Below the pieces are notes generated by a model that made no database searches, had not been told where the DNA came from, and worked only from the letters and a program-made list of their open reading frames with translations. A DNA stretch of 39,794 nucleotides, taken from the NCBI GenBank assembly GCA_944388605.1, contig CALXJJ010000014.1, forward strand, positions 1 through 39,794, in the 5' to 3' direction. This DNA is from an uncultured Clostridia bacterium (GTDB taxonomy: Bacteria > Bacillota > Clostridia > TANB77 > CAG-508). Shown piece after piece: positions 1 to 8,264 of this stretch. The translations under genes and the position numbers were made by a program. Within the stretch, counting starts at the first letter, position 1. Every line of letters starts with the position of its first letter.

Positions 1-369
1 CAAAACGAAGTAATCAATATGCAGGAACTAAAACAATATACAAATCCATTAAATGAAGATATATCAAGATTAGAAAGGGAATTAAAGTTAATCACTTCTG
101 AAATAAAAGAAAAAGATGTATTAGAAAAAGAACTTACAAAGACAATAAGTACAGTTGATGACATTTTAAATAATGAAACAATTACAAATTCAATGCTTAA
201 AACAATAATAGATGTTATTGAAGTAGGTAGTGAAGGAAATATAGAAGTAAGATTAAAATTACTAAATGAAATTGGAAGTAGCCCTATGGTAATTACAAAT
301 TTTGATGATATAAAAAATCAAAATTCTACCGTTACGAAAAGTAACAACGGTACACAAAGATGTAAGTGA
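1..369 (+). CDS. Large serine recombinase, C-terminal part (5' end outside window)
   Basis: The frame is open from base 1, so this is the end of a longer gene. The visible 122 residues are a charged helical/coiled-coil stretch followed by a segment (TIIDVIEVGSEGNIEVRL) that resembles the last beta-strand region of large serine recombinases of the SpoIVCA/integrase type. The catalytic domain would lie to the left of the window. The last 15 or so codons run across an inverted repeat and into the coding sequence of SpoIIID in another frame. That is how recombinase genes usually sit at the edge of the element they mobilise. The family call rests on the C-terminal pattern alone, because no catalytic serine is visible. 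A coiled-coil protein of another kind is possible but explains the context less well. Confidence 0.6.
   Translation, partial: QNEVINMQELKQYTNPLNEDISRLERELKLITSEIKEKDVLEKELTKTISTVDDILNNETITNSMLKTIIDVIEVGSEGNIEVRLKLLNEIGSSPMVITNFDDIKNQNSTVTKSNNGTQRCK
327..352. other. Imperfect dyad, candidate recombinase attachment site
   Basis: Seven-base arms TACCGTT (327-333) and AACGGTA (346-352) flank a 12-base centre. The dyad lies exactly where the recombinase reading frame ends and SpoIIID-like coding begins. Large serine recombinases act on such imperfect inverted repeats, so this may be one hybrid att site of an integrated element. The assignment is positional inference; the partner site lies outside the window. 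Confidence 0.4.
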
Positions 370-502
370 GAGGTTATTAAAGATAAATCCAATATTAGCC
401 AGGAAAGTAAGAGAAGTATTGGATGAAAATAAAGCAGAAAGACATATAAGGGGAGGACTGGCAACTAAACTGAAATATTTACAAGAAAATACAAAAAAAT
501 AG
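338..502 (+). pseudogene. spoIIID: spoIIID 3' segment, gene apparently interrupted
   Basis: Reading in frame 2 gives a peptide containing TVHKDVSERL, INPILARKVREVLDENK and RHIRGGLATKLKYL, ending at TAG 500-502. This closely matches the second half of the sporulation regulator SpoIIID, from the recognition helix of its helix-turn-helix to the C-terminal basic tail. The first 30 or so residues are missing. In their place, upstream and one frame away, is the end of a serine recombinase gene. There is no start codon or ribosome site of its own. Either this is a dead remnant, or the 5' half lies at the far end of a mobile element whose excision during sporulation would rejoin the gene, as known for sigK and its skin element. 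SpoIIID controls mother-cell genes. Confidence 0.75.
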
Positions 503-620
503 GATACATCATTTACATATATTTTGTAGGGGGATATAATTAATTAAAATAAATTTCACATTAAAGACACAAAACAATGTTATAATATAACAAAATTATG
601 TAAATGAAAGGAAATTGTAT

Positions 621-1301
621 ATGGAAGAAATAACAATTCTGGTAGTTGATGATGAATCAAGAATGAGAAAATTAATTAAAGATTTTTTGGTAGCACAAAA
701 AGGTTATAAAATAATAGAAGCAAAAGATGGGGAAGAAGCTTTAGAGGTTTTTGAAATGAATTCAGAGAAGATAAAATTAATATTATTAGATGTAATGATG
801 CCAAAATTAGATGGATGGTCAGTATTAAGACAAATAAGACAAACTTCTAAAGTACCAATAATAATGTTAACAGCCAGAGGAGAAGAACAAGATGAACTTT
901 TCGGATTTGAATTAGGAGTAGATGAATATATATCTAAGCCGTTTAGTCCTAAAATCTTAGTTGCAAGAGTTGAAGCAATATTAAAAAGAACGATGGGTGA
1001 GACAAAAAAAATACAAGATTGTGGAGGAATTGTAATAGATCAGGAAGGAAGAACTGTAAAAGTAGATGGAAAACAAATTGATTTAAGTTTAAGGGAATAT
1101 GAATTGTTAAAGTATTTAATAGATAATAAAAATATTGCGTTGTCAAGAGATAAAATATTAAATAATGTGTGGAATTATGATTATTATGGGGATTCAAGAA
1201 CAATTGATAGTCATATAAAAAAAATAAGACATAAATTAGGTAAAAAAGGAAAATATATAGAAACAATGAGGGGTGTGGGATATAAATTTGAAGTAAAATA
1301 A
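621..1301 (+). CDS. OmpR/PhoB-family response regulator
   Basis: A 226-residue two-component response regulator. The receiver domain (about 4-120) has the acidic pair D10-D11, the phosphoacceptor D57 in LILLDVMMPK, and the conserved lysine in YISKPFSP. The C-terminal winged-helix DNA-binding domain (about 130-226) contains SLREYELLKYL and ends in the typical RGVGYKF. The ATG at 621 is preferred over TTG 615 because the AAAGGA ribosome site (607-612) is correctly spaced only for 621. A TATAAT (581-586) lies upstream, but no clear -35 was found at standard spacing. The histidine kinase gene starts 26 bases downstream, so the two form an operon and almost certainly a cognate pair. The signal and regulon cannot be told from sequence. 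Confidence 0.9.
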   Translation: MEEITILVVDDESRMRKLIKDFLVAQKGYKIIEAKDGEEALEVFEMNSEKIKLILLDVMMPKLDGWSVLRQIRQTSKVPIIMLTARGEEQDELFGFELGVDEYISKPFSPKILVARVEAILKRTMGETKKIQDCGGIVIDQEGRTVKVDGKQIDLSLREYELLKYLIDNKNIALSRDKILNNVWNYDYYGDSRTIDSHIKKIRHKLGKKGKYIETMRGVGYKFEVK

Positions 1302-1327
1302 TATATTAGTAAGGAATGAGATTAAAA

Positions 1328-2827
1328 ATGAAAGAAATTAGAGAAAAAATGAAATCCGTACAGATGAAATTATTTATATCTCTATGTGCTGTAATAATTG
1401 TTATAATAATATTTTTAATATTAATAAATAATGTCGTATTAGAAACCTTTTATATGTATTCAAAAACAAGAAGCTTAAAAGAATTATATGAAAAAATAAA
1501 TAATTATTATCTTATAAATAATAACAGTTTAGCATTAAATGAAGAAATAAAAAATGAAGCATCTAAAAATAATTTTGATATTTTAATTAAAACAGACACA
1601 GATGTAACAGTATATTCATCAAATAAAGAAATAATATCAACATACAATGAAATGACTGATTTAATGAGAAGTAATACATATCTTACAGATATAATATATT
1701 CAGACAAAAATATGAGAATACAAAAAGTAAGAGATAAGCAAAATAAAATAAATTATGTAGTTTTATCTGCACAATTAGATAATGGATATGCATTATGCAT
1801 ACGTATGCCTATATCTTCAATAAAAGAGAGTGTTAGAATATCTAACAATTTATTAATAATGATAGGTTTTTTAGCTACAATAATTACTGGAATACTGGCT
1901 TCATTTATATCAAAAAAATTTACTGAACCTATAGTTGAATTAAATTCTATAACAAAGAAAATGGCTAGATTAGATTTTAGTCAAAAATATACATTACGAG
2001 GTGGAAAAGATGAAATTAACGAATTAGGTGAAAATATTAATTCTATGTCTGATAAATTGGAAACAACTATAAAACAATTAAGAGCAAATAATATTGAACT
2101 AGAAAGGGATATTGAAGAAAAATCGAAAATTGACGAAATGAGGAAACAATTTATTTCAGATGTATCACATGAATTAAAAACACCAATAGCGTTAATACAA
2201 GGTTATGCAGAAGGTTTAATAGAAAATGTCAATACAGATGAAGAATCTAAAAAATTTTATGCAGAAGTTATATTAGATGAATCAAACAGGATGGATAAAT
2301 TAGTAAAGCAATTATTAGAATTAATGAAATTAGAATATGGGGCTAGAGAATTTGATAACAAAGAATTTAATATTACAGAGTTGATAAATGAAGTAATAAG
2401 AAAATGTAATGTTATGATAAGAGAAAATAATATAGAAGTTCAAGTAAATGCAAAAGATATTGTTAATGTTTATGCAGATGATTTTTATATAGATCAAGTC
2501 ATTACAAATTATGTTACAAATGCAATAAAACATGTAAAAGAAAAAAATGGCAAAAAATTAATAGAAATAACAGTAAAAGATGAAAATGATAAAATAAAAA
2601 TTTCAGTATTTAATACAGGAGAAAATATAGAAGATGAAAATTTGGATAGAATATGGCAGAGGTTTTATAAAGTTGATAATTCAAGAAATCGAGAAGACGG
2701 AGGTACAGGCATAGGGTTAGCATTAGTAAAAGCTATAATGACAAATTATCGTAATAGATATGGCGTTATGAATAAAATTGATGGAGTTGAATTTTATATA
2801 TATTTAGATAAGAGAAAGAAAGAATAA
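1328..2827 (+). CDS. Membrane sensor histidine kinase
   Basis: About 499 residues, the partner of the preceding response regulator. The order is a transmembrane helix (about 14-35), an extracytoplasmic sensor region of about 135 residues, a second transmembrane helix (about 171-195), a HAMP linker, a HisKA domain with phosphoacceptor His281 in DVSHELKTP, and a HATPase domain. The latter has an N-box (DQVITNYVTNAIKH), G1-like FNTGENI, F-box RFYKVD and G2 GGTGIGLAL. The start is uncertain. ATG 1316 sits one base after the AAGG ribosome site, so ATG 1328 is preferred. A strong terminator follows at 2832, closing the operon. The sensor domain gives no clue to the ligand. Confidence 0.9.
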   Translation: MKEIREKMKSVQMKLFISLCAVIIVIIIFLILINNVVLETFYMYSKTRSLKELYEKINNYYLINNNSLALNEEIKNEASKNNFDILIKTDTDVTVYSSNKEIISTYNEMTDLMRSNTYLTDIIYSDKNMRIQKVRDKQNKINYVVLSAQLDNGYALCIRMPISSIKESVRISNNLLIMIGFLATIITGILASFISKKFTEPIVELNSITKKMARLDFSQKYTLRGGKDEINELGENINSMSDKLETTIKQLRANNIELERDIEEKSKIDEMRKQFISDVSHELKTPIALIQGYAEGLIENVNTDEESKKFYAEVILDESNRMDKLVKQLLELMKLEYGAREFDNKEFNITELINEVIRKCNVMIRENNIEVQVNAKDIVNVYADDFYIDQVITNYVTNAIKHVKEKNGKKLIEITVKDENDKIKISVFNTGENIEDENLDRIWQRFYKVDNSRNREDGGTGIGLALVKAIMTNYRNRYGVMNKIDGVEFYIYLDKRKKE

Positions 2828-2831
2828 AATT

Positions 2832-2884
2832 AAAGCTATTTTTGTATATTGCATTATATGCTTGCAAAAAATAGCTTTTTTTGT
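2832..2884 (+). terminator. Intrinsic terminator after the two-component operon
   Basis: The arm AAAGCTATTTTT (2832-2843) pairs with AAAAAATAGCTTT (2866-2878), and the 3' arm runs directly into a T-tract. It sits just downstream of the kinase stop codon. Confidence 0.8.
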
Positions 2885-2897
2885 CGATGAAAAATGC

Positions 2898-2926
2898 TTT
2901 ACAAATATTGTAAATTGTAGTATTAT
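2898..2926 (+). promoter_or_regulatory. Candidate sigma-A promoter for the sortase operon
   Basis: TTTACA (2898-2903), a 17-base spacer, then TATTAT (2921-2926). It is located between a terminator and the sortase gene. Confidence 0.45.
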
Positions 2927-3013
2927 AATTACAGATTTTAAATTGCAATTTTTAAATCTTTTATTCAAAAAATTTTTATTCTAATTGAATCCAGAAGAAG
3001 GTGAAATATATGC

Positions 3014-3631
3014 ATGATAAATTTTAGCAAAAAAAATGTTAAAACTATTACAATAATTGTATCTATTATTATATTTATTTTAATTCAGATTACATTTACG
3101 TTTCTAAATTCTAAAGAAGATTCTATTGTATATTCTATGACACAAGAAACCCAAAATAATAATATTATTAATGATGAAAATATGTTGCAAATGCAAGAAA
3201 ATATCGCATTTGTAAATACTAATTTAAAAGGACAAGCGATAAATAAAATAGAAGACCCATCATGGATGTTAGAAATTCCTAAAATTAATTTAAAAGCTCC
3301 AATTGTAGAAGGAATTACAGAAGGAGCATTAGAAAAAGGAATTGGACATTTTGATGAAACGAGTGTATTAAATGGTAACATATGTTTAGCTTCACATAAT
3401 AGAGCTAGTAAGGGAGATTTCTTTAAAGATTTAAAAAAAATAGAGTTAGGAGATGTAATAATTTATAGGAAAGATAATGAAGAAAAAAAGTATATAGTTC
3501 AATTAGTGAAAGAAATAAATGAAACTAATTGGACATATTTAGAAAATACTCAAGATAATAGGATTACATTAATAACATGTATAGAAAATGCACCAGAAAT
3601 AAGATTATGCGTGCAAGGAGTAGAAATATAG
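3014..3631 (+). CDS. Sortase (class D/E-like)
   Basis: A 205-residue cysteine transpeptidase that cleaves a C-terminal sorting motif and attaches the protein to the cell envelope. One N-terminal membrane anchor (about 11-30) is followed by the sortase fold. The catalytic triad is visible: His128 in ASHNR, Cys189 in the TLITC motif, and Arg197 in IRLCV. The short catalytic region and the N-terminal signal anchor suggest class D or E rather than A or B, but this is not certain. ATG 3014 is used because ATG 3010 opens a five-codon dead end, and AGAAGG lies upstream. The next gene, 15 bases on, encodes a surface protein ending in LPRTG, the obvious substrate. Confidence 0.88.
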   Translation: MINFSKKNVKTITIIVSIIIFILIQITFTFLNSKEDSIVYSMTQETQNNNIINDENMLQMQENIAFVNTNLKGQAINKIEDPSWMLEIPKINLKAPIVEGITEGALEKGIGHFDETSVLNGNICLASHNRASKGDFFKDLKKIELGDVIIYRKDNEEKKYIVQLVKEINETNWTYLENTQDNRITLITCIENAPEIRLCVQGVEI

Positions 3632-3646
3632 AAAGGAGATAATTTA

Positions 3647-4930
3647 TTGAAAAAATTAAAACTAGTTGCAATATTAATGATTATTATGTTAATTATTAAT
3701 ATAATAGCACCAATAAATAAAGCTCAAGCAGCTTTGTTTAATATAGATAGAGCACGATTATATTCAAAAGAGGAAATGATACCAATTGCAATAAATGGTG
3801 TTAGAATAGGAATTGCATATGTTGTATATTTAAAAGATGGAGTGGAATATCCAGCATATTGTATGGATAGAACATTAGATGGAGTAGAATTTGATATACA
3901 ATATGATGTTACAGTAGATTCATATATATCAAATGTACTAGTATGGAGATGCATTACAAATGGATATCCATATGTAAGTCCAGCACAACTAGGAGCCAAT
4001 AGCGATGCAGAAGCTTTTGCAATAACTAAAATTGCAACATATGATATGTTATATAATTATAATTGGGACGAATTTGAAGCTTTAAGTGAACAGGGAGAAA
4101 GAATAATAGCAGGTGCAAAATCACTTTCTGAGAAAGCAAGAAGTATGAATACAACTAAACCATCTTGTGATATACAAATTAGTCCTATAAGTGAAGGGTG
4201 GAGGATAGATAACATAGATTCAACTTGTATAAGCAAAGAATATGAGTTGAAATCACAAATAGGAGTTAATGAATATGAAATAAAATTTACAGGAAAAGTG
4301 CCAGAAGATGCAAAGATAGTAGATATTAATAATAAAGAAAAACAATTTTTTGAAAATGGAGAAAGATTTAAAGTAATAATGCCTGTACAATATTTAACAA
4401 CAGATGGAGAATTTAATTTGTTTGCAAAAGCAAAAGTAAATACAAAACCGATTTATTACGGAAAATCAACTGTAGAAAATAAACAAAGTTATGCTCTAAC
4501 AGGTATAGAATGGGAATTTGGTGTTAATAATTATACAGAAAAGTATTTTAGAAATGATACTCAAATACAAGTAATAAAAAAAGATGGAGAAGATGGAATG
4601 TTGCTTAAAGGAGTGGAATTTAATTTATTAGATGAAAATAAAAATATAATCCATCAAAATATAGTTACAGATGAAAACGGAATAGCTATTATAAAAAATT
4701 TATTACCAGGCACATATTATTTACAAGAAACAAAAACATTAGATTGTTATACTCTATATGATGAGTTAATACAAATAGATATAAATTTGAATGAAATTTA
4801 TAAAGTAACAGTAAATAATACAAAAGAGAAATTAGAAATAGTTGTTACAGATAATAATAAAGAGATAGAAAAAGAATATGAAGCAAAAGGGGCAACAATT
4901 ATAAAAGAATTACCAAGAACGGGATATTAG
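3647..4930 (+). CDS. Thioester-domain/SpaA-type surface protein with terminal LPRTG
   Basis: 427 residues with a TTG start preceded by GAAAGGAG. A signal peptide is predicted (about 1-29, ending near KAQA). The N-terminal region resembles a TQXA/thioester domain. Cys72 in YPAYCMDR fits the thioester cysteine, but the later motif reads TKIA (Lys128) where the canonical form is TQxA, so the usual Cys-Gln thioester may not form. Residues about 310-395 look like a SpaA/Cna-B domain (IQVIKKDGEDG, GVEFNLLDE, LLPGTYYLQET). The protein ends ELPRTGY and stops, with no hydrophobic segment or positive tail after the sorting motif. It probably forms a surface adhesin or pilin-like protein handled by the upstream sortase. 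Confidence 0.8.
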   Translation: MKKLKLVAILMIIMLIINIIAPINKAQAALFNIDRARLYSKEEMIPIAINGVRIGIAYVVYLKDGVEYPAYCMDRTLDGVEFDIQYDVTVDSYISNVLVWRCITNGYPYVSPAQLGANSDAEAFAITKIATYDMLYNYNWDEFEALSEQGERIIAGAKSLSEKARSMNTTKPSCDIQISPISEGWRIDNIDSTCISKEYELKSQIGVNEYEIKFTGKVPEDAKIVDINNKEKQFFENGERFKVIMPVQYLTTDGEFNLFAKAKVNTKPIYYGKSTVENKQSYALTGIEWEFGVNNYTEKYFRNDTQIQVIKKDGEDGMLLKGVEFNLLDENKNIIHQNIVTDENGIAIIKNLLPGTYYLQETKTLDCYTLYDELIQIDINLNEIYKVTVNNTKEKLEIVVTDNNKEIEKEYEAKGATIIKELPRTGY

Positions 4931-4971
4931 AAAATATAACTTTATGCATTATGTACATAAATTCCTAAAAG

Positions 4972-5010
4972 TATGAAAGGAACATATTATGACAATATGT
5001 TTCTTTCATA
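4972..5010. terminator. Strong hairpin downstream of the surface-protein gene
   Basis: Two 17-base arms (4972-4988 and 4994-5010) pair completely apart from one G-U, with a 5-base loop ATGAC. The 3' arm is T-rich, but there is no long T-tract after it. It may act as a terminator or an mRNA 3' end stabiliser. Confidence 0.5.
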
Positions 5011-5028
5011 TAAAAATTATAAATATAA

Positions 5029-5057
5029 TTGACATATATATACATAAAATATATAAT
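5029..5057 (+). promoter_or_regulatory. Consensus sigma-A promoter of the CNNM gene
   Basis: TTGACA (5029-5034), 17 bases, then TATAAT (5052-5057): a perfect consensus promoter. The ribosome site AAAGGAG follows near 5089-5095, ahead of ATG 5107. Confidence 0.8.
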
Positions 5058-5106
5058 ATTAAGTAAAAAAGGGAAGTATAAAAGCTAGAAAGGAGAAATA
5101 AAAATA

Positions 5107-6443
5107 ATGCTTTCTCAAATAGGAATTTTAATTGTACTGATTTTACTAAATGCATATTTTGCAATGGCTGAAATAGCATTTATATCATTAAATGATGCAA
5201 AAATAGAAAAGCAAGCTAAGGAAGGAAATAAAAAAGCAAAACAAATAGAAAAAATGTTAAAAAATCCAAGTAAGTTTTTAGCAACAATACAAATAGGAAT
5301 CACTTTAGCAGGATTCTTATCTAGTGCTTTTGCGTCAGATACATTTGCTGATAAATTAGCACCAATACTAAATAGTTTAATACCAAATGTTAGTATTGGA
5401 GTTTGGAAAGGAATTTCAATTGTAATTATAACTCTGATATTATCATTTTTTACTCTTGTTTTTGGAGAATTAGTTCCAAAAAGATTGGCAATGAAACATT
5501 ATGAAAAGATATCATTTGCTACTATTGGAGTAATTAAGACAATTTCGATGATTACAGCACCTTTTGTAAAATTGCTTACAATATCTACTAATATCGTATC
5601 GAAAATGTTTGGAGTAAGTGAAAATGAAGAGGAAATAGTGACAGAAGAAGAAATAAAAATGATGGTAGATGAAGGACAAGAAAAAGGTACAATAGATAAA
5701 AATGAAAGAGAATTAATAAATAATGTATTTAATTTAAATGATATTGTGGCATCAGAAGTAATGACACCAAGAACTGATATATATGCATTAGAATTAAATG
5801 AAAATCTTAAAGATTGTTTAAAAGAATTAGATGAGTACAAATATAGTAGAATACCAGTGTATGAAGAAACTATAGATAATATACAAGGAATTTTATTTAT
5901 AAAAGATGTTTTGAAAATGTTAGCAGAAAATAAAAAAATAGAGATAAAAAATATAATGAGAGAAGCATATTTCGTACCAGAAAATAAACCTATTGATGAA
6001 ATATTTAAAGAATTACAAAACAATAAAAAACAGATGGCAATTGTTTTAGATGAGTATGGAGGAACATCTGGATTACTTACTATGGAAGATATTTTAGAAG
6101 AGCTTGTAGGAAATATATTTGATGAATATGATGATGAAGAAAAAATGTATGAAAAAATAGATGATAATACTTATATGCTAAGAGGCAATTTAACAATAAA
6201 CGAGATGAAAAAGATTTTAGGAATAAAAATAAAAGATGGAGATTATGATACATTATCAGGTTATTTAATAGAAAATTTAGGTAGAGTTCCAGATGATGAT
6301 GAACAACCAGTTATAGAAATAGATGGAATGACATATAAAATAGAAAGATATGAGGACAGAAGAATAATCTGGGTAAAAGCATGTAAGAATATGCGGAAAT
6401 GATACAAAAGAATTTGATACAGAAGAAAAGAAGCGGATATTAA
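5107..6443 (+). CDS. CNNM/HlyC-CorC family membrane protein (with +1 shift tail)
   Basis: A DUF21 membrane domain with about four hydrophobic helices (1-185) is followed by a linker, a CBS-domain pair (about 205-335, with VMTPRTDIYAL and MAIVLDEYGGTSGLLT) and a C-terminal CorC/HlyC domain. The family is linked to Mg2+/Co2+ or Na+ export. The conventional frame stops at 6402, one codon after an in-phase CGG (6394-6396). If CGGA is taken as a +1 shift site, as in four other genes here, translation continues with an acidic/basic tail (NDTKEFDTEEKK), meets a second in-phase CGGA (6434-6437), and stops at 6443, giving 444 aa. The tail looks like the charged C-termini of this family, but it is not conserved enough to prove the shift. 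Confidence 0.85.
6394..6397 (+). other. CGGA +1 frameshift site in the CNNM gene (first of two)
   Basis: In-phase CGG followed by A. The zero frame ends two codons later (AAA TGA). Skipping one base opens a charged 12-residue tail that reaches a second in-phase CGGA at 6434-6437, followed by TAT TAA. This is weaker evidence than in era or obg because the tail is not a conserved domain. Confidence 0.45.
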
Positions 6444-6499
6444 TAATTTAGATATTTTATTATATATTGTAAAATTTCTGTATTGGGGAAGGAGATAAG

Positions 6500-8230
6500 A
6501 TGAAAAAAAATATATTAAAAGTTGTAATAGGAATTATTTTAATTTTAATAATAATAGCAGTAATTTTAATAATAATTAAAAATTCCAAGATAAGTTATGA
6601 AATTCAAGAAATAGCAAATAAGAATTATTTTTTGTTAGAAAAAGAAGAAAAATATGGAGTTATAGATAAATTGGGAAATGTTATAATAGAGCCAATTTAT
6701 GATATTGTACAAATACCTAATCCAGAAAAAGCAGTTTTTGTTTGTTTATATGATTATAAGACAGAAACAAATAGTTATACAGTAAAAGTATTAAATGATA
6801 AAAATGAGCAGATATATGAAGAATATGAAGAAGTAAATGCTATACCAATAAAAAGTTCTGAAACAGGTATATTTTATGAAAAGACAATTTTAAAATGTAA
6901 AAAAGATGGTAAATATGGGTTGATAAATTTAGATGGAAAAGAACTTATAAAACCTAAATATGATGAAATAGAGAGTTTAGATTATAAAGAAGGAACATTG
7001 CTAACAAAATTAGAAAACCAATATGGAGTAGTAAATATTAATGGATATGAACTTATAAAACCTAAATATAGCTCAATAACAACAGATGGGTATTACAGTG
7101 AAGAAACAAATTCTATAAAAACAGGTTTTATTGTAAGTAGAACAACAGAACAAGGATATAGATATGGGTATATAGATTATAAAGGAAAAGAAATTTTAGA
7201 TACTGAGTATAATACATTAGAAAAAATAAATGATATAGATGATGAAAAAAATTATTATTTTATAGCAAGTAGGGATGGACAAGCAGGGGTTATAAAGAAC
7301 AAGAAGATTATTGTACCTCATGAATATACAGAGATTGGCTACAATAATGTAAATAATTTGTTTATTGTAAAAAAGGCAGAACAATATGGAGTATTAAATA
7401 TAGACGGTAATAATGTAATTCCTATAAACTATGATGAAATATCTTTTTCAGGTGTATATATAAATGCTATAAAAGAGAATCAAGAATTTTTATTTGATGA
7501 AAAAGGAAATCTTATAAGTGATGCTAAATATGTAAATATTACACCAACAGAGAACAAAGAATATATGATAACTGTTGATAAAAATGATTATTATGGTGTA
7601 GCAGATGAAAATAAAGAGCAAATTATAAAAAATAATTATTCATACATAGAATATTTATATGATAATTATTTTATAGCAGTAAAGGGAGGAAAAACTGGAA
7701 TAATAAATGATGAAGAAAAATATGTTATTGAATTCAATTATGACAATATTTCAAAAATTGAAGATACAAATTTATTACAAGCTAAAAACGGCAATATAAC
7801 ACAAATTATAGGAAAAGATATGCAAGTAGTAGCATCATTAGAAAATGGAATAATTGATAAAGTAAACAATTATGTAAGATTGTATTCAGATAAAGAAATA
7901 ATATATATAAATATGGAAGGTAATATTGTAAATAGTAAAGATGTATATCAAGGAAATAAATTATTTGCTAAGAATGAAAATGGAAAATGGGGTTTTGTAG
8001 ATAAAGATGGAAATGTAAAAGTTGAAGCAAAATACGATTTTGTAACAGAATTTGAAAATGGAGTTGCAGGAATAAAGAAAGATGGAAAATGGGGAGTAAT
8101 AGACGAAAATGGTAATATAAAATTGGAACCAATATATGAAATAAATAAGATTTTACCAGAATTTAAAGGTATATATTATAAAGTAGAACAGAGTACAACA
8201 ACCAGTTATTATACAGACAAAGTAGTATAA
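6500..8230 (+). CDS. WG-repeat protein, membrane-anchored
   Basis: 576 residues: an N-terminal transmembrane helix (about 5-27), then an outside region built of about ten WG/KWG-type repeats. Clear units include KYGVIDKLGNVIIEPIYD, KYGLINLDGKELIKPKYD, QYGVVNINGYELIKPKYS and, near the end, two GKWG units; others are worn. These repeats form beta-structures probably used for binding, but no enzymatic residues are evident. The GGGGAAGGAG ribosome site is well placed for ATG 6500. It lies alone between the CNNM gene and a PLP-enzyme gene. Function is unknown beyond a likely cell-surface or periplasm-like location. Confidence 0.8.
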   Translation: MKKNILKVVIGIILILIIIAVILIIIKNSKISYEIQEIANKNYFLLEKEEKYGVIDKLGNVIIEPIYDIVQIPNPEKAVFVCLYDYKTETNSYTVKVLNDKNEQIYEEYEEVNAIPIKSSETGIFYEKTILKCKKDGKYGLINLDGKELIKPKYDEIESLDYKEGTLLTKLENQYGVVNINGYELIKPKYSSITTDGYYSEETNSIKTGFIVSRTTEQGYRYGYIDYKGKEILDTEYNTLEKINDIDDEKNYYFIASRDGQAGVIKNKKIIVPHEYTEIGYNNVNNLFIVKKAEQYGVLNIDGNNVIPINYDEISFSGVYINAIKENQEFLFDEKGNLISDAKYVNITPTENKEYMITVDKNDYYGVADENKEQIIKNNYSYIEYLYDNYFIAVKGGKTGIINDEEKYVIEFNYDNISKIEDTNLLQAKNGNITQIIGKDMQVVASLENGIIDKVNNYVRLYSDKEIIYINMEGNIVNSKDVYQGNKLFAKNENGKWGFVDKDGNVKVEAKYDFVTEFENGVAGIKKDGKWGVIDENGNIKLEPIYEINKILPEFKGIYYKVEQSTTTSYYTDKVV

Positions 8231-8264
8231 GTTTAATATTAACTATAAAAGGAATGATAAAAAA

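Noticed and set aside
346..369. recombinase/spoIIID frame change as another CGG shift
   Set aside because: The CGG at 348-350 is out of phase in both frames, and the two sides belong to different proteins; a recombination junction explains it better.
949..1266. Long open frames on the minus strand inside genes
   Set aside because: They are shadows caused by the AT-rich composition, with Leu/Phe/Ile-rich translations and no ribosome sites.
6640..8150. Internal repeats of the 6500-8230 gene as a DNA repeat array
   Set aside because: They are degenerate protein-level WG repeats within one reading frame.
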